A stretch of 5,773 nt of DNA. Source: Planctomycetales bacterium (GTDB lineage: Bacteria > Planctomycetota > Phycisphaerae > SM23-33). The notes under the pieces were generated by a model that was given only the letters and a program-made list of their open reading frames with translations, ran no database searches and was not told the origin of the DNA. The stretch is taken from assembly GCA_030673005.1 (NCBI GenBank), contig DAOVFI010000170.1, positions 1 through 5,773 of the forward strand, in the 5' to 3' direction. This document shows positions 1 through 5,772 of the stretch, piece after piece (positions within the stretch are counted from its first letter, which is position 1; each line of letters starts with the position of its first letter). The translations under genes were made by a program, and so were the position numbers.

Positions 1-1
1 C

Positions 2-2869
2 AGGGGGCTTCGGATTTCCTGGTCCGAAGGAAAGCGTGGAAAGCCGCAGCTTCGGGAACTTAAAATCACCCACGGCAACCACATGGTAATCCGGGAAGGC
101 CAGGACCGTTTCATGAACGAGATGACCCTGCCGGGCGGGGTCGGTGCGTCCGCCGCCCAATCCGCCAAACCGCCTGTGGTGAGCCAGGTCGAACCGCCTG
201 TGGTGAGCAAAGTCGAACCAGCACGCCTTACAACGACAGTTCTCTCAACCAACGACAAAACGACAACCGAACCGGCTTCAACCAGCGCGCCGGCGACGGT
301 CCCTTCCGGCCCGCCTGTCCCGCCTGCCCCGAGCGAAGTCGAGGGGAAGCCGGTCGTGCCGGATACCTTCGTGGCGATCTTCAGAGAAAACGTGCTCGTT
401 ACCAGCGGCGCCAGGCATCTGGAAGGCGCAGACGTGCTCCACCTGGTCTTCGAGTTCAAGGCAAAGGAGCGTGAGGATTCGCAGCGGCCAGAGCGGGCAA
501 CCGAGCAGGACCGTCGGAAACCACCGACCGAGCCTTCCGGAATGACTCCGTCAAAAGAAACGATCGCCCCAACCCTCCAAAGCAAGCCTGATTCCGTTAC
601 CCCACCTGCTGCAACTCAACCGACCACGAAATCCGCCGTCGAACCACCTGTGGTGAGCCCCTCGACCTCGCTCGGGACAGGCGAAGTCGAACCAATGGTT
701 GTAACCTGGACAGGTCCGCTGGTAATCAGGCCGTTTCGGAGCAGTGAAAAACCTGTTCCCGGTCGTTTTGACGTTTCGGCGAAAGGAGAAAAACTTCTTA
801 AACTTTCCGACGGAAAGGCAGTTGCTACTTGCAGGAGTTTTGAGTTTCACTCACCGGGCAAGACGGGCGATCTGGTCGGATCGCCCGACGAACCGGTCAA
901 ACTTCTGATGGAAAACGGGGCGGAAATCATCGCCCGGTGCGTCAGGTTCAACCGCAGGACGGGCATCGTGAACCTGGACGGGGCCGGGTCGATGTACCTG
1001 CCCGCAGACTCGCAAGAAAAACGCCGTGCGCGACCCGCCCGTACCGAAGGCCCATCCGGCGGTTTTAGTGCGGGGAAGGAACTGAATATCACCTGGACGA
1101 AAAACGTCGTCGCTTCGTTCGGCCAGCGGCAGGTCGAAACGGCAGAAGGTGCAGAGAACGAACAGTTCCTGCGGGAAGCGAAATTCTTCGAAAACGTGAA
1201 CGTACGAGAAGGTAAAACCAGGAGTATGAAGGCTGAGAAGGAACTTATCGTGCGATTTCACCAGCCCGTCATCGCAGCCGATCCGATTAATCGAATCGCC
1301 TCCCTTCACGCCGACGGAAACGTCCACATGACCGAAACAAAGGCTGATGAGGCGACCGGCGTCGAAACCATCGACTTCATCAAGTCCCGTCAACTCGATG
1401 TCCGGATGTGCGGGCCTGAGGTGAAAGATCCCTATCCTCGCGAAGTTGTGGCTGTCGGCGACGTCTCGGCCATGCAGGAAAAAAGGGAAATATCGGCCGA
1501 TAAAATGCTGACCATCACCTTCGGTCCGGAGCGGGACAAAAAGACCGGAAAGACAAAAATCAAACCCCGGGAGTTGCGAGCGTCCGGAGATGTAAAAATT
1601 GTCGATCTCAGCGGTTCCGAGCGTGTGGAAATCAGGGCCGAGACGGTAACGAGCAACGTGTCGGCCGGGACGGCGGTCCTGAAGGGAACACCCGCAAAGG
1701 TTACACAAAAGGACAATACCGTCGAAGGTGAACAGATCGACTTCGATCAGAATCGCGAATCCGCCATCGTAACCGGTCCGGGAAGCCTGCGTTTTTATTC
1801 CGATACCGACATCAGCGGCAACAAGTATGACAAACCCCGTCCGGTGAAAATCGCCTGGAAAAAGAAAATGGACTACAGCGGGAAGGGCCGGACCGCGATT
1901 ATTCTCGGCAGCGTCCATCTGGAAACCGGCGGAGACGTGATGGACTGCGGGAGAATGGACGTTGTTTTCGCACCGGCAGAAGACAAGACCGACACTCCAG
2001 CGGAAAAAGTCGCCGGCGTCAAACGCATGAAAGGCCTGGCGCGGTTCCGATTCCGACCGCGGAAAATCGAGACGGTAACGGCCGGCAAGAACGTCTGCCT
2101 GGAATCAAGGACGGTCGATAAGGAAGGATTCCTGCTCGAGCGCCTGCGTCTGCGTTCGGAAAACCTTACCTACGAAGCCCGAAAGGATGAAGCCCGAACC
2201 GGTCACGCCGATGCCAAGGTTAAGGTCAAGGCCGTAATCGTCTGCGACAGTCCCGGCACGCTGACCGTTGAAGACTACCGCCCGCCCGCAAAGAAAAAGG
2301 CGAACGCCGGGGGCAATTCGGAAGACATTATCACCGGCGGTTTGTCCAGGCCGTTCCAGTCTGCGTTCAGATGGTCCAAATCAATGAAGATGGACCAGAC
2401 GGTGCGCACAGTATGGCTGTCGGGTAATGTTCGGATGGTCCATTGCAGCGGTCGGCAGATGGTGCTTACCGAAAAACTGAATGTTCGCCCGTGGAGCAAA
2501 CTGCCGAAAGGGCGAAAAATGGTGCTCGACTGCGATAAAATGGATGCGCGTTTTGAAGATCCCGAATCCCGGACGGACGGACGGGAAGGCCCTCCGGTGG
2601 GGCGGCTCAATCTGTTCAACGCCACAGGCGATATTGTAAGGCTCCGGGACGGGCCTAATGAGGTCGTCTGCCAACGAATCCTCTACCAGCAGCCGGAGGG
2701 GTCTGACGGGAAGGCGATTATCTGGGGTTCGCAGCCGGGCCGACCTCGAAAAAACGCCATCCTGTACCAGAAAGGCAATCTCCGCGGCGTCTCCAGCCCA
2801 ATGTTCATCTGGCACAGAAAAAGCAACCGCTTCGAGGCAAGAGACATAAAAGCCCACGGCGGAAGGTAA
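2..2869 (+). CDS. Large OstA/LptA-like lipopolysaccharide-transport protein, 5' partial
   Basis: This is the C-terminal 955 residues of a long protein rich in beta-strand. The frame is open to the left edge, and the codons before the ATG at 83 read as ordinary protein (ending ELKITHGN before the Met), so the true start is probably upstream. Short repeated segments of the type 'ASGDVKI...ETVTSNVSAGTAVLKGTPAKV...' (about 1585-1800) match the OstA/LptA fold, which forms a beta-groove carrying lipopolysaccharide across the periplasm. Related strands continue to the C-terminus (WLSGNVRMV, FNATGDIVRLRDG, FEARDIKAHG). Two Pro/Ser/Thr/Val-rich linkers, about 146-358 and 469-705, isolate one short strand segment (FRENVLVTSGARHLEGADVL). 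LptA itself is under 200 residues, so this is a much enlarged relative; an LptD N-terminal-like or LptC/LptA fusion role is possible. Any export signal lies outside the window. Family call is likely; exact role is inference. Confidence 0.72.
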   Translation, partial: RGLRISWSEGKRGKPQLRELKITHGNHMVIREGQDRFMNEMTLPGGVGASAAQSAKPPVVSQVEPPVVSKVEPARLTTTVLSTNDKTTTEPASTSAPATVPSGPPVPPAPSEVEGKPVVPDTFVAIFRENVLVTSGARHLEGADVLHLVFEFKAKEREDSQRPERATEQDRRKPPTEPSGMTPSKETIAPTLQSKPDSVTPPAATQPTTKSAVEPPVVSPSTSLGTGEVEPMVVTWTGPLVIRPFRSSEKPVPGRFDVSAKGEKLLKLSDGKAVATCRSFEFHSPGKTGDLVGSPDEPVKLLMENGAEIIARCVRFNRRTGIVNLDGAGSMYLPADSQEKRRARPARTEGPSGGFSAGKELNITWTKNVVASFGQRQVETAEGAENEQFLREAKFFENVNVREGKTRSMKAEKELIVRFHQPVIAADPINRIASLHADGNVHMTETKADEATGVETIDFIKSRQLDVRMCGPEVKDPYPREVVAVGDVSAMQEKREISADKMLTITFGPERDKKTGKTKIKPRELRASGDVKIVDLSGSERVEIRAETVTSNVSAGTAVLKGTPAKVTQKDNTVEGEQIDFDQNRESAIVTGPGSLRFYSDTDISGNKYDKPRPVKIAWKKKMDYSGKGRTAIILGSVHLETGGDVMDCGRMDVVFAPAEDKTDTPAEKVAGVKRMKGLARFRFRPRKIETVTAGKNVCLESRTVDKEGFLLERLRLRSENLTYEARKDEARTGHADAKVKVKAVIVCDSPGTLTVEDYRPPAKKKANAGGNSEDIITGGLSRPFQSAFRWSKSMKMDQTVRTVWLSGNVRMVHCSGRQMVLTEKLNVRPWSKLPKGRKMVLDCDKMDARFEDPESRTDGREGPPVGRLNLFNATGDIVRLRDGPNEVVCQRILYQQPEGSDGKAIIWGSQPGRPRKNAILYQKGNLRGVSSPMFIWHRKSNRFEARDIKAHGGR
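169..216 (+). repeat. Two tandem 24-bp repeat units inside the OstA-like gene
   Basis: Units at 169-192 and 193-216 differ at two bases. Each contains cctgtggtgagc followed by gtcga, and in frame they give PPVVSQVE and PPVVSKVE. A third, diverged copy of the same core starts at 643. The 24-bp period keeps the reading frame. Confidence 0.85.
321..346 (+). repeat. Interspersed repeat unit in linker 1, inverted partner of 658-683
   Basis: The 26 bases here match the reverse complement of 658-683 at 24 of 26 positions. In frame the unit is translated as part of PPAPSEVEG. The core, gagcgaagtcgagggg, looks like a REP-type genomic repeat found in many bacterial genomes, here read as protein in a flexible linker. 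Confidence 0.75.
638..694 (+). repeat. Composite interspersed repeat in linker 2
   Basis: This 57-bp stretch joins the cctgtggtgagc core seen at 169-216 to the inverted copy of the 321-346 unit, and is bounded at both ends by gtcgaacca/gtcgaacc. It includes the small palindrome accacctgtggt. In frame it gives VEPPVVSPSTSLGTGEVEP. Its structure is that of a complete palindromic REP-like element, of which the units in linker 1 look like parts. Confidence 0.75.
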
Positions 2870-2873
2870 GTTT

Positions 2874-2894
2874 AGTAGCCGGTAGCCCGTAGCC
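2874..2894 (+). repeat. 7-bp tandem repeat; left arm of the inverted pair flanking the AT-rich gene
   Basis: Three gtagcc copies start at 2875, 2882 and 2889 (period 7), directly after the stop of the OstA-like gene. The 14-mer agtagccggtagcc at 2874-2887 recurs exactly, in inverted orientation, at 4095-4108, on the far side of the 2959-4056 gene. Confidence 0.8.
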
Positions 2895-2900
2895 GGGTGC

Positions 2901-2925
2901 CGTGGTCGCGGTGTTTGCGACCACG
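2901..2925. repeat. Perfect 9-bp hairpin in the spacer
   Basis: The arms cgtggtcgc (2901-2909) and gcgaccacg (2917-2925) pair perfectly around a 7-base loop. No run of T follows on either strand, so this is not a standard intrinsic terminator. It could be a transcript-stabilising stem at the end of the OstA-like message or another REP-type element. Confidence 0.6.
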
Positions 2926-2958
2926 AAAGGCCACTAAAAAACTGGGAAAACATAGGTA

Positions 2959-4056
2959 ATGACTCCAGTAAAAAAATTTCTTTGCTGTTGTATGGTTTTG
3001 GGATTCTTTGTTTCGGTCAATATTCAGGCTGATGTGAGACATGCCGGTCCTGTTACTCGTCCTGCCGGTAATGATTTGGAAAGGCTCATCTTCGTTCTAG
3101 GGGCAAAGCCAATTGAGGCTGTGTCATTGGCGGCAACTACAGATGCAAAGCGTATAGAAGTGAGAATATTTGAAGTAAAAAGGTTTTTGAACGTTCGGAA
3201 GTCGCTTAAATACTCGAGTTTGTTTTACCATCTCTCGGGTAACAGAGTTTCGCACATTACGGCCTATATTGATCCGACTCCTGAAAACAAAAAGTACATT
3301 CTTGAAGCAGTTCAGGCTATAAAGAAAGCGAGCCGTCCCATCATATGGCCCAAGGCGGTCAAAAAGCCGGAAAATAAATCTTTTGTGATGATCGGGCATA
3401 CAGAAAAGCACTTCATTATAGCGGGTTTTGATTCGCCTGATGTCCGTGACATGTGGAGTGTACGATTTTTTTTGACTGAGAAACCGGGAAAACAAAATAC
3501 AACACAACCTACTATTAGGGGGATCAAAACCTTGTCCTCGAAACCTGCTGAAAGGTCTTCTTCGTCAAAACCTGCTGTAGAGGACCCTAAGAGAGGATGG
3601 TATGTTATCGCGGGCATACCTGTTTGCCTTGGTTTGAACGGAAACAAACTGGCAAGCGGCCTCAAGGCATTCAAACTGCAACCGAGTGATGTTTTAATGT
3701 ACGATGTGTCATTGCGCCTTACTGGCCGCCGTGTTGTAAAGTTGAAGAATTTATCTTATGAAATTATTAAGGGCGTAGTCTATAACGTTAGTGCCGATGT
3801 TAGTGAGAAGGAAAAGAATATAAAGAAACTCATCGGGCTTTACGAAGCACTCAGGAAAAGCGGGAAATTGATAGGCGACGCCCCCCGGAAAACTAATAAT
3901 ATTTTTATTAAAGTCCTCGTCCCAATGCGTCGGACCGGGAAAGACGGTTCTGTCATTATTAGTTGGGGGTACTTAGAAGGTACAGATTTGTTCCCACCTG
4001 TTTGCGGGCGATTTATCATTTCCGCAAGTTTGGGGGGCGCGGATAAAAAAAGATAA
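2959..4056 (+). CDS. Unrecognised secreted protein with two similar domains
   Basis: A 365-residue protein that I do not recognise. Residues 1-24 form a signal peptide (KK, then a hydrophobic core with three cysteines at 9-11, probable cleavage after IQA). Two alpha/beta halves follow, about 64-172 and 243-356, joined by a Ser/Lys/Pro-rich linker (about 186-210) with the short repeat SSKPAERSSSSKPAVE. The halves align around Y90-K123 and Y267-K300: a tyrosine strand, a Val/Ile-rich strand, then an E-N-x-K-K helix ending in a basic turn. No catalytic motif stands out. The start is the first ATG of the frame and gives a good signal peptide, but only a weak, very close AGG precedes it. Third codon positions are clearly richer in A and T than in the neighbours, and inverted repeats flank the gene, which may mean a different origin. 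A periplasmic or cell-surface role is inference. Confidence 0.75.
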   Translation: MTPVKKFLCCCMVLGFFVSVNIQADVRHAGPVTRPAGNDLERLIFVLGAKPIEAVSLAATTDAKRIEVRIFEVKRFLNVRKSLKYSSLFYHLSGNRVSHITAYIDPTPENKKYILEAVQAIKKASRPIIWPKAVKKPENKSFVMIGHTEKHFIIAGFDSPDVRDMWSVRFFLTEKPGKQNTTQPTIRGIKTLSSKPAERSSSSKPAVEDPKRGWYVIAGIPVCLGLNGNKLASGLKAFKLQPSDVLMYDVSLRLTGRRVVKLKNLSYEIIKGVVYNVSADVSEKEKNIKKLIGLYEALRKSGKLIGDAPRKTNNIFIKVLVPMRRTGKDGSVIISWGYLEGTDLFPPVCGRFIISASLGGADKKR

Positions 4057-4094
4057 TTAGCGGCGTCGTTTATTTCTGTTAACAACCGACTCCT

Positions 4095-4108
4095 GGCTAC
4101 CGGCTACT
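4095..4108 (-). repeat. Right arm of the 14-bp inverted repeat flanking the AT-rich gene
   Basis: ggctaccggctact is the exact reverse complement of 2874-2887. It contains two ggctac copies with period 7, mirroring the tandem array on the left side. The arms are separated by 1207 bases that contain the single gene at 2959-4056. Confidence 0.8.
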
Positions 4109-4250
4109 GATTACCGCTTCCACAACGTCCGATAATATATCTTATGTTGCGCTTGGTGTCAGATCATGGCGAGAGGACTTTTCATTTATTAATGGAATCA
4201 GTGATTTGAGATTATGTTCAGATAAAATCCCCCCGCGGGCAGGTCCGGGC

Positions 4251-4318
4251 GGATAAATGGGATCCAAGGAGGAAAGAATTATTATATCAATCCTTTATCC
4301 CGTGAATCCCATTTATCC
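4251..4318. repeat. REP-like element with perfect 13-bp inverted arms
   Basis: ggataaatgggat (4251-4263) pairs exactly with atcccatttatcc (4306-4318) around a 42-base, AT-rich interior. The right part also contains a near direct repeat, tttatccc, at two places. Elements with 'cccatttatccc'-type arms look like dispersed intergenic repeats. There is no coding potential in it. Confidence 0.7.
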
Positions 4319-4353
4319 CTGCAATCCTACTCTATATGGCCGATTGCAACAAA

Positions 4354-4638
4354 TCAGTCTTTGAACAGCAATTTCAGGTTCACCTGTCGTCTGAGTTTGA
4401 GTTTCTTATCCTGTCGCTCGAGTGTGTAAACGTTAAGTTTCTGCTTTGCGATGTCAAAGATGTAAATCGCGTCTTCGGATTTCGATACCGAGCCGGTTAC
4501 CATGATGTAGTCTCCGCCCCGCAAGCCGGTATCGGCCTGTGCGGGCGTGGCGGAGACATGCAAAAGAACCAGGACCGTCGATAGAATGACGGCTGACACA
4601 CACAGCAGCGCAATGGTTATGTTTTTTGTATCCTTCAT
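4354..4638 (-). CDS. Small secreted protein, paralogue of its upstream neighbour
   Basis: A 94-residue protein starting MKDTKNITIALL, with a hydrophobic N-terminal segment to about residue 29 and a likely signal-peptidase site at ATPAQA-D. The mature part, about 60 residues, has the pattern GGDYIMVTG...DAIYIFDIAKQKLNVYTLERQDKKLKL...LF, alternating beta strands that resemble one or two strand pairs of a beta-propeller blade. No named family is recognised. The start chosen is the inner ATG at 4638, because GGAG lies 8 bases before it; an ATG 18 bases further upstream (4656) has no ribosome site and sits 3 bases after the previous stop. It follows the paralogous gene by 21 bases, so the two are almost surely co-transcribed. 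An exported or inner-membrane-anchored location is inferred. Confidence 0.72.
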   Translation of the reverse strand: MKDTKNITIALLCVSAVILSTVLVLLHVSATPAQADTGLRGGDYIMVTGSVSKSEDAIYIFDIAKQKLNVYTLERQDKKLKLRRQVNLKLLFKD

Positions 4639-4646
4639 GATGGTTT

Positions 4647-4650
4647 CTCC
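4647..4650 (-). promoter_or_regulatory. Ribosome binding site that fixes the start at 4638
   Basis: GGAG on the - strand is 8 bases from the inner ATG. It lies inside the extension that the longer reading frame (ATG at 4656) would translate, so it favours the shorter protein. Confidence 0.6.
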
Positions 4651-4659
4651 GGGCATTTT

Positions 4660-4947
4660 TCAGTCGTCTTTTCTAGTCCGACCGAAATCACGTCGCAGGT
4701 CGGTGCTGGCTACAAACCTCATTTTGTTATCCTTCCTCTCGAACCGGAGGGCCGTAAGGCGACGCTTTCCTAAATCCAGGATGTACAGTGCGTCTTTGCC
4801 TTCGCCGGTATAACCGGTCATTACGATGTAATTCGTACCACCGCCGATGACCTGGGCTTCTGCGGACGGGGTGCCTGCTCCGAACACCAGCGCCACCAGA
4901 AGCGACGCATTGAGGCAGACAAGCGCCACTATAATCATCTGTTTCAT
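4660..4947 (-). CDS. Small secreted protein, paralogue of its downstream neighbour
   Basis: A 95-residue protein starting MKQMIIVALVCLN, with a hydrophobic segment to about residue 23 and a probable signal-peptidase site at PSAEA-Q. The mature part reads GGGTNYIVMTGYTG...DALYILDLGKRRLTALRFERKDNKMRF...DF and ends in a charged tail (RRDFGRTRKDD). Over 49 ungapped positions from the YI(V/M) strand it shares 17 identities with the next gene, including Y-I-x-x-T-G, D-A-x-Y-I-x-D, E-R-x-D-x-K and a final F, so the pair arose by tandem duplication. The frame extends upstream to an ATG at 4995, but a strong AAGGAG lies 7 bases before the ATG at 4947, which also gives a normal signal peptide. Function unknown; the conserved strands hint at a small beta-sheet domain. 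Confidence 0.76.
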   Translation of the reverse strand: MKQMIIVALVCLNASLLVALVFGAGTPSAEAQVIGGGTNYIVMTGYTGEGKDALYILDLGKRRLTALRFERKDNKMRFVASTDLRRDFGRTRKDD

Positions 4948-4954
4948 ATCCGTT

Positions 4955-4960
4955 CTCCTT
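4955..4960 (-). promoter_or_regulatory. Strong ribosome binding site that fixes the start at 4947
   Basis: AAGGAG on the - strand, 7 bases before ATG, is a near-ideal Shine-Dalgarno site. It argues against the 16-residue N-terminal extension that begins at 4995. Confidence 0.75.
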
Positions 4961-5010
4961 CGGAAGTTCTCACTCTTGTCTCCTGCTTTATCCATGCTGA
5001 CGATTATTTT

Positions 5011-5029
5011 TTAAAAGCCTTATCGGCCT
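5011..5029 (-). terminator. Weak candidate terminator after the 66-aa gene
   Basis: On the - strand AGGCC (5029-5025) can pair with GGCTT (5019-5015), with one G-U pair, around a 5-base loop, and is followed by only two further T. The stem is short and the T run poor, so at best it would attenuate transcription into the paralogue pair. Confidence 0.22.
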
Positions 5030-5032
5030 GGT

Positions 5033-5233
5033 CTAGTCCAGGTGCGTCCTCCGGGTGCTTTTGAAGGCGACTACGCAAATTCCCGCCAGCGCCAAGGCCG
5101 CGATTCCAAGCGACATCCAGAAATCGGCCTTGCCGTCAACTTCGGGCGCCTTGAAGTCTTCCGCCCCGCACGCCCGGCTACACAAAACAAGCAACATAAC
5201 CGCCAGCGGTAATAATATTTTTATAGTCTTCAT
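5033..5233 (-). CDS. 66-aa protein with signal peptide and one C-terminal membrane helix
   Basis: The N-terminus (MKTIKILLPLAVMLLVLCSRACGA) is a signal peptide with cleavage likely after CGA. A short acidic stretch (EDFKAPEVDGKADF) follows, then a single hydrophobic helix, about residues 40-57 (MSLGIAALALAGICVVAF), and a basic tail ending KSTRRTHLD. The topology predicted is a short periplasmic segment, one membrane span and a basic cytoplasmic end, fitting the positive-inside rule. I associate a C-terminal (K/R)RTHLD after one helix with small planctomycete proteins of unknown role, but cannot name a family. The first cysteine region is not a good lipobox. It starts 53 bases after the stop of the HYExAFE-type gene, on the same strand; only a short AAGG lies near the start. 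Confidence 0.68.
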   Translation of the reverse strand: MKTIKILLPLAVMLLVLCSRACGAEDFKAPEVDGKADFWMSLGIAALALAGICVVAFKSTRRTHLD

Positions 5234-5240
5234 AAACCTT

Positions 5241-5270
5241 ATTATACACCTTTGGGTCTTTCGGCTTCAA
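5241..5270 (-). promoter_or_regulatory. Candidate promoter for the 66-aa gene
   Basis: On the - strand TTGAAG (5270-5265) and a perfect TATAAT (5246-5241) are separated by 18 bases, in the gap after the HYExAFE-type gene. Transcription would begin at about 5234, practically at the ATG (5233), implying a leaderless or nearly leaderless message. A box this AT-rich can occur by chance. Confidence 0.35.
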
Positions 5271-5286
5271 GCGGTCATTGGTTCAA

Positions 5287-5772
5287 TTAAAGAAAACTCG
5301 CCAGATCGTCCGCACGCCGGCGGAACTCCCCCACCGGCATCGATACCGTCCGCCACCGCTCGCTGCGGGGCCGAACGAAGTCGATATACTCGGCCAGGCC
5401 GATGGCCGAAAAGGCGTAGTGCCTGTTCCGGAAAAAATGCACGTCCTCGAACGGGCAACGCTCCGGCGGGCCTTGAAGCCAGTACGCAAATACCAGAACC
5501 GCTGAAAAATCAACGCCGAAAATATTTTCCCATTCCTGGAGCGATTCGATGTCCTCGCGCGTAACCCAGTTCTCCCACGCCCGGGTCGATTTCCCTGATC
5601 CGGCCGCCGGGTCGGGAAATTTTCGACCCTTGACATCCACCAGCAGATTCGCCCGGCTGTCGGAATAAACCAGAAAATCGAAACTCTTGATGGAAATGTC
5701 CGCAAAAAGCGTCTTTTTCGCCTCATCGACAACCACGTAAGGCCAACCGTTCCCACGAAGATACGACTCAAA
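5287..5772 (-). CDS. HYExAFE-family protein, 5' partial
   Basis: The C-terminal 161 residues of a protein whose start lies beyond the right edge. The first residues visible, FESYLRGNGWPYVVVDEAKK, fit the planctomycete HYExAFE family: FE would be the last two residues of the motif that names it, with HYExA just outside the window. Next come SFDFLVY and LLVDVKGRKF. An Asp (partial residue 32) followed by D-V-K (46-48) after a hydrophobic strand resembles the PD-(D/E)XK nuclease core, so a nucleic-acid enzyme is possible; I infer this from spacing only. The rest contains Trp-rich segments (RAWENWVTREDIESLQEWENIFG) and a hydrophobic strand (FSAVLVFAYWL). No signal peptide is visible, and the protein looks cytoplasmic. 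A GTG at 5736 is not the start, since conserved sequence runs through it. Family match is by recognition, not search. Confidence 0.75.
   Translation of the reverse strand, partial: FESYLRGNGWPYVVVDEAKKTLFADISIKSFDFLVYSDSRANLLVDVKGRKFPDPAAGSGKSTRAWENWVTREDIESLQEWENIFGVDFSAVLVFAYWLQGPPERCPFEDVHFFRNRHYAFSAIGLAEYIDFVRPRSERWRTVSMPVGEFRRRADDLASFL

Larger units (their letters stand above)
4057..4353. other. Non-coding spacer between convergent genes
   Basis: No convincing coding frame is present. The spacer holds the right copy of the 14-bp inverted repeat (4095-4108), the self-complementary octamer cccgcggg (4232-4239), a 13-bp inverted repeat (4251-4318) and a 7-bp inverted repeat (4320-4326 with 4342-4348). 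Neither flanking gene has a stem followed by a T run here. Confidence 0.6.

Noticed and set aside
83..85. ATG at 83 as the true start of the OstA-like gene
   Set aside because: The frame is open to the left edge, upstream codons read as protein of the same style, and there is no ribosome site or signal peptide after this ATG.
169..216. Tandem 24-bp units as a CRISPR remnant
   Set aside because: The units are directly adjacent with no spacers, are translated in frame and match an interspersed repeat elsewhere in the same gene.
851..1918. Open frame of 355 codons on the - strand
   Set aside because: It lies wholly inside the OstA-like gene, whose + strand product has clear family features. 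The - strand product is rich in Phe/Gly/Arg/His without domain pattern, typical of an antisense shadow in GC-rich DNA.
2381..2953. Open frame of 190 codons on the - strand
   Set aside because: It overlaps the C-terminal strands of the OstA-like gene and starts in the repeat-bearing spacer; no ribosome site or recognisable protein pattern.
4266..4272. Perfect aaggagg on the + strand as a ribosome site
   Set aside because: No start codon follows within usable distance; it lies in the interior of the 4251-4318 repeat.
4320..4348. 7-bp inverted repeat as a terminator for the - strand genes
   Set aside because: tgcaatc and gattgca pair, but the loop is 15 bases and no T run follows on either strand.
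4336..4584. Open frame of 82 codons on the + strand
   Set aside because: Antisense to the small secreted gene at 4354-4638, which has a signal peptide, a paralogue and a ribosome site.
5055..5564. Open frame of 169 codons on the + strand
   Set aside because: It runs antisense through both the 66-aa gene and the HYExAFE-type gene, and its product has no coherent pattern.
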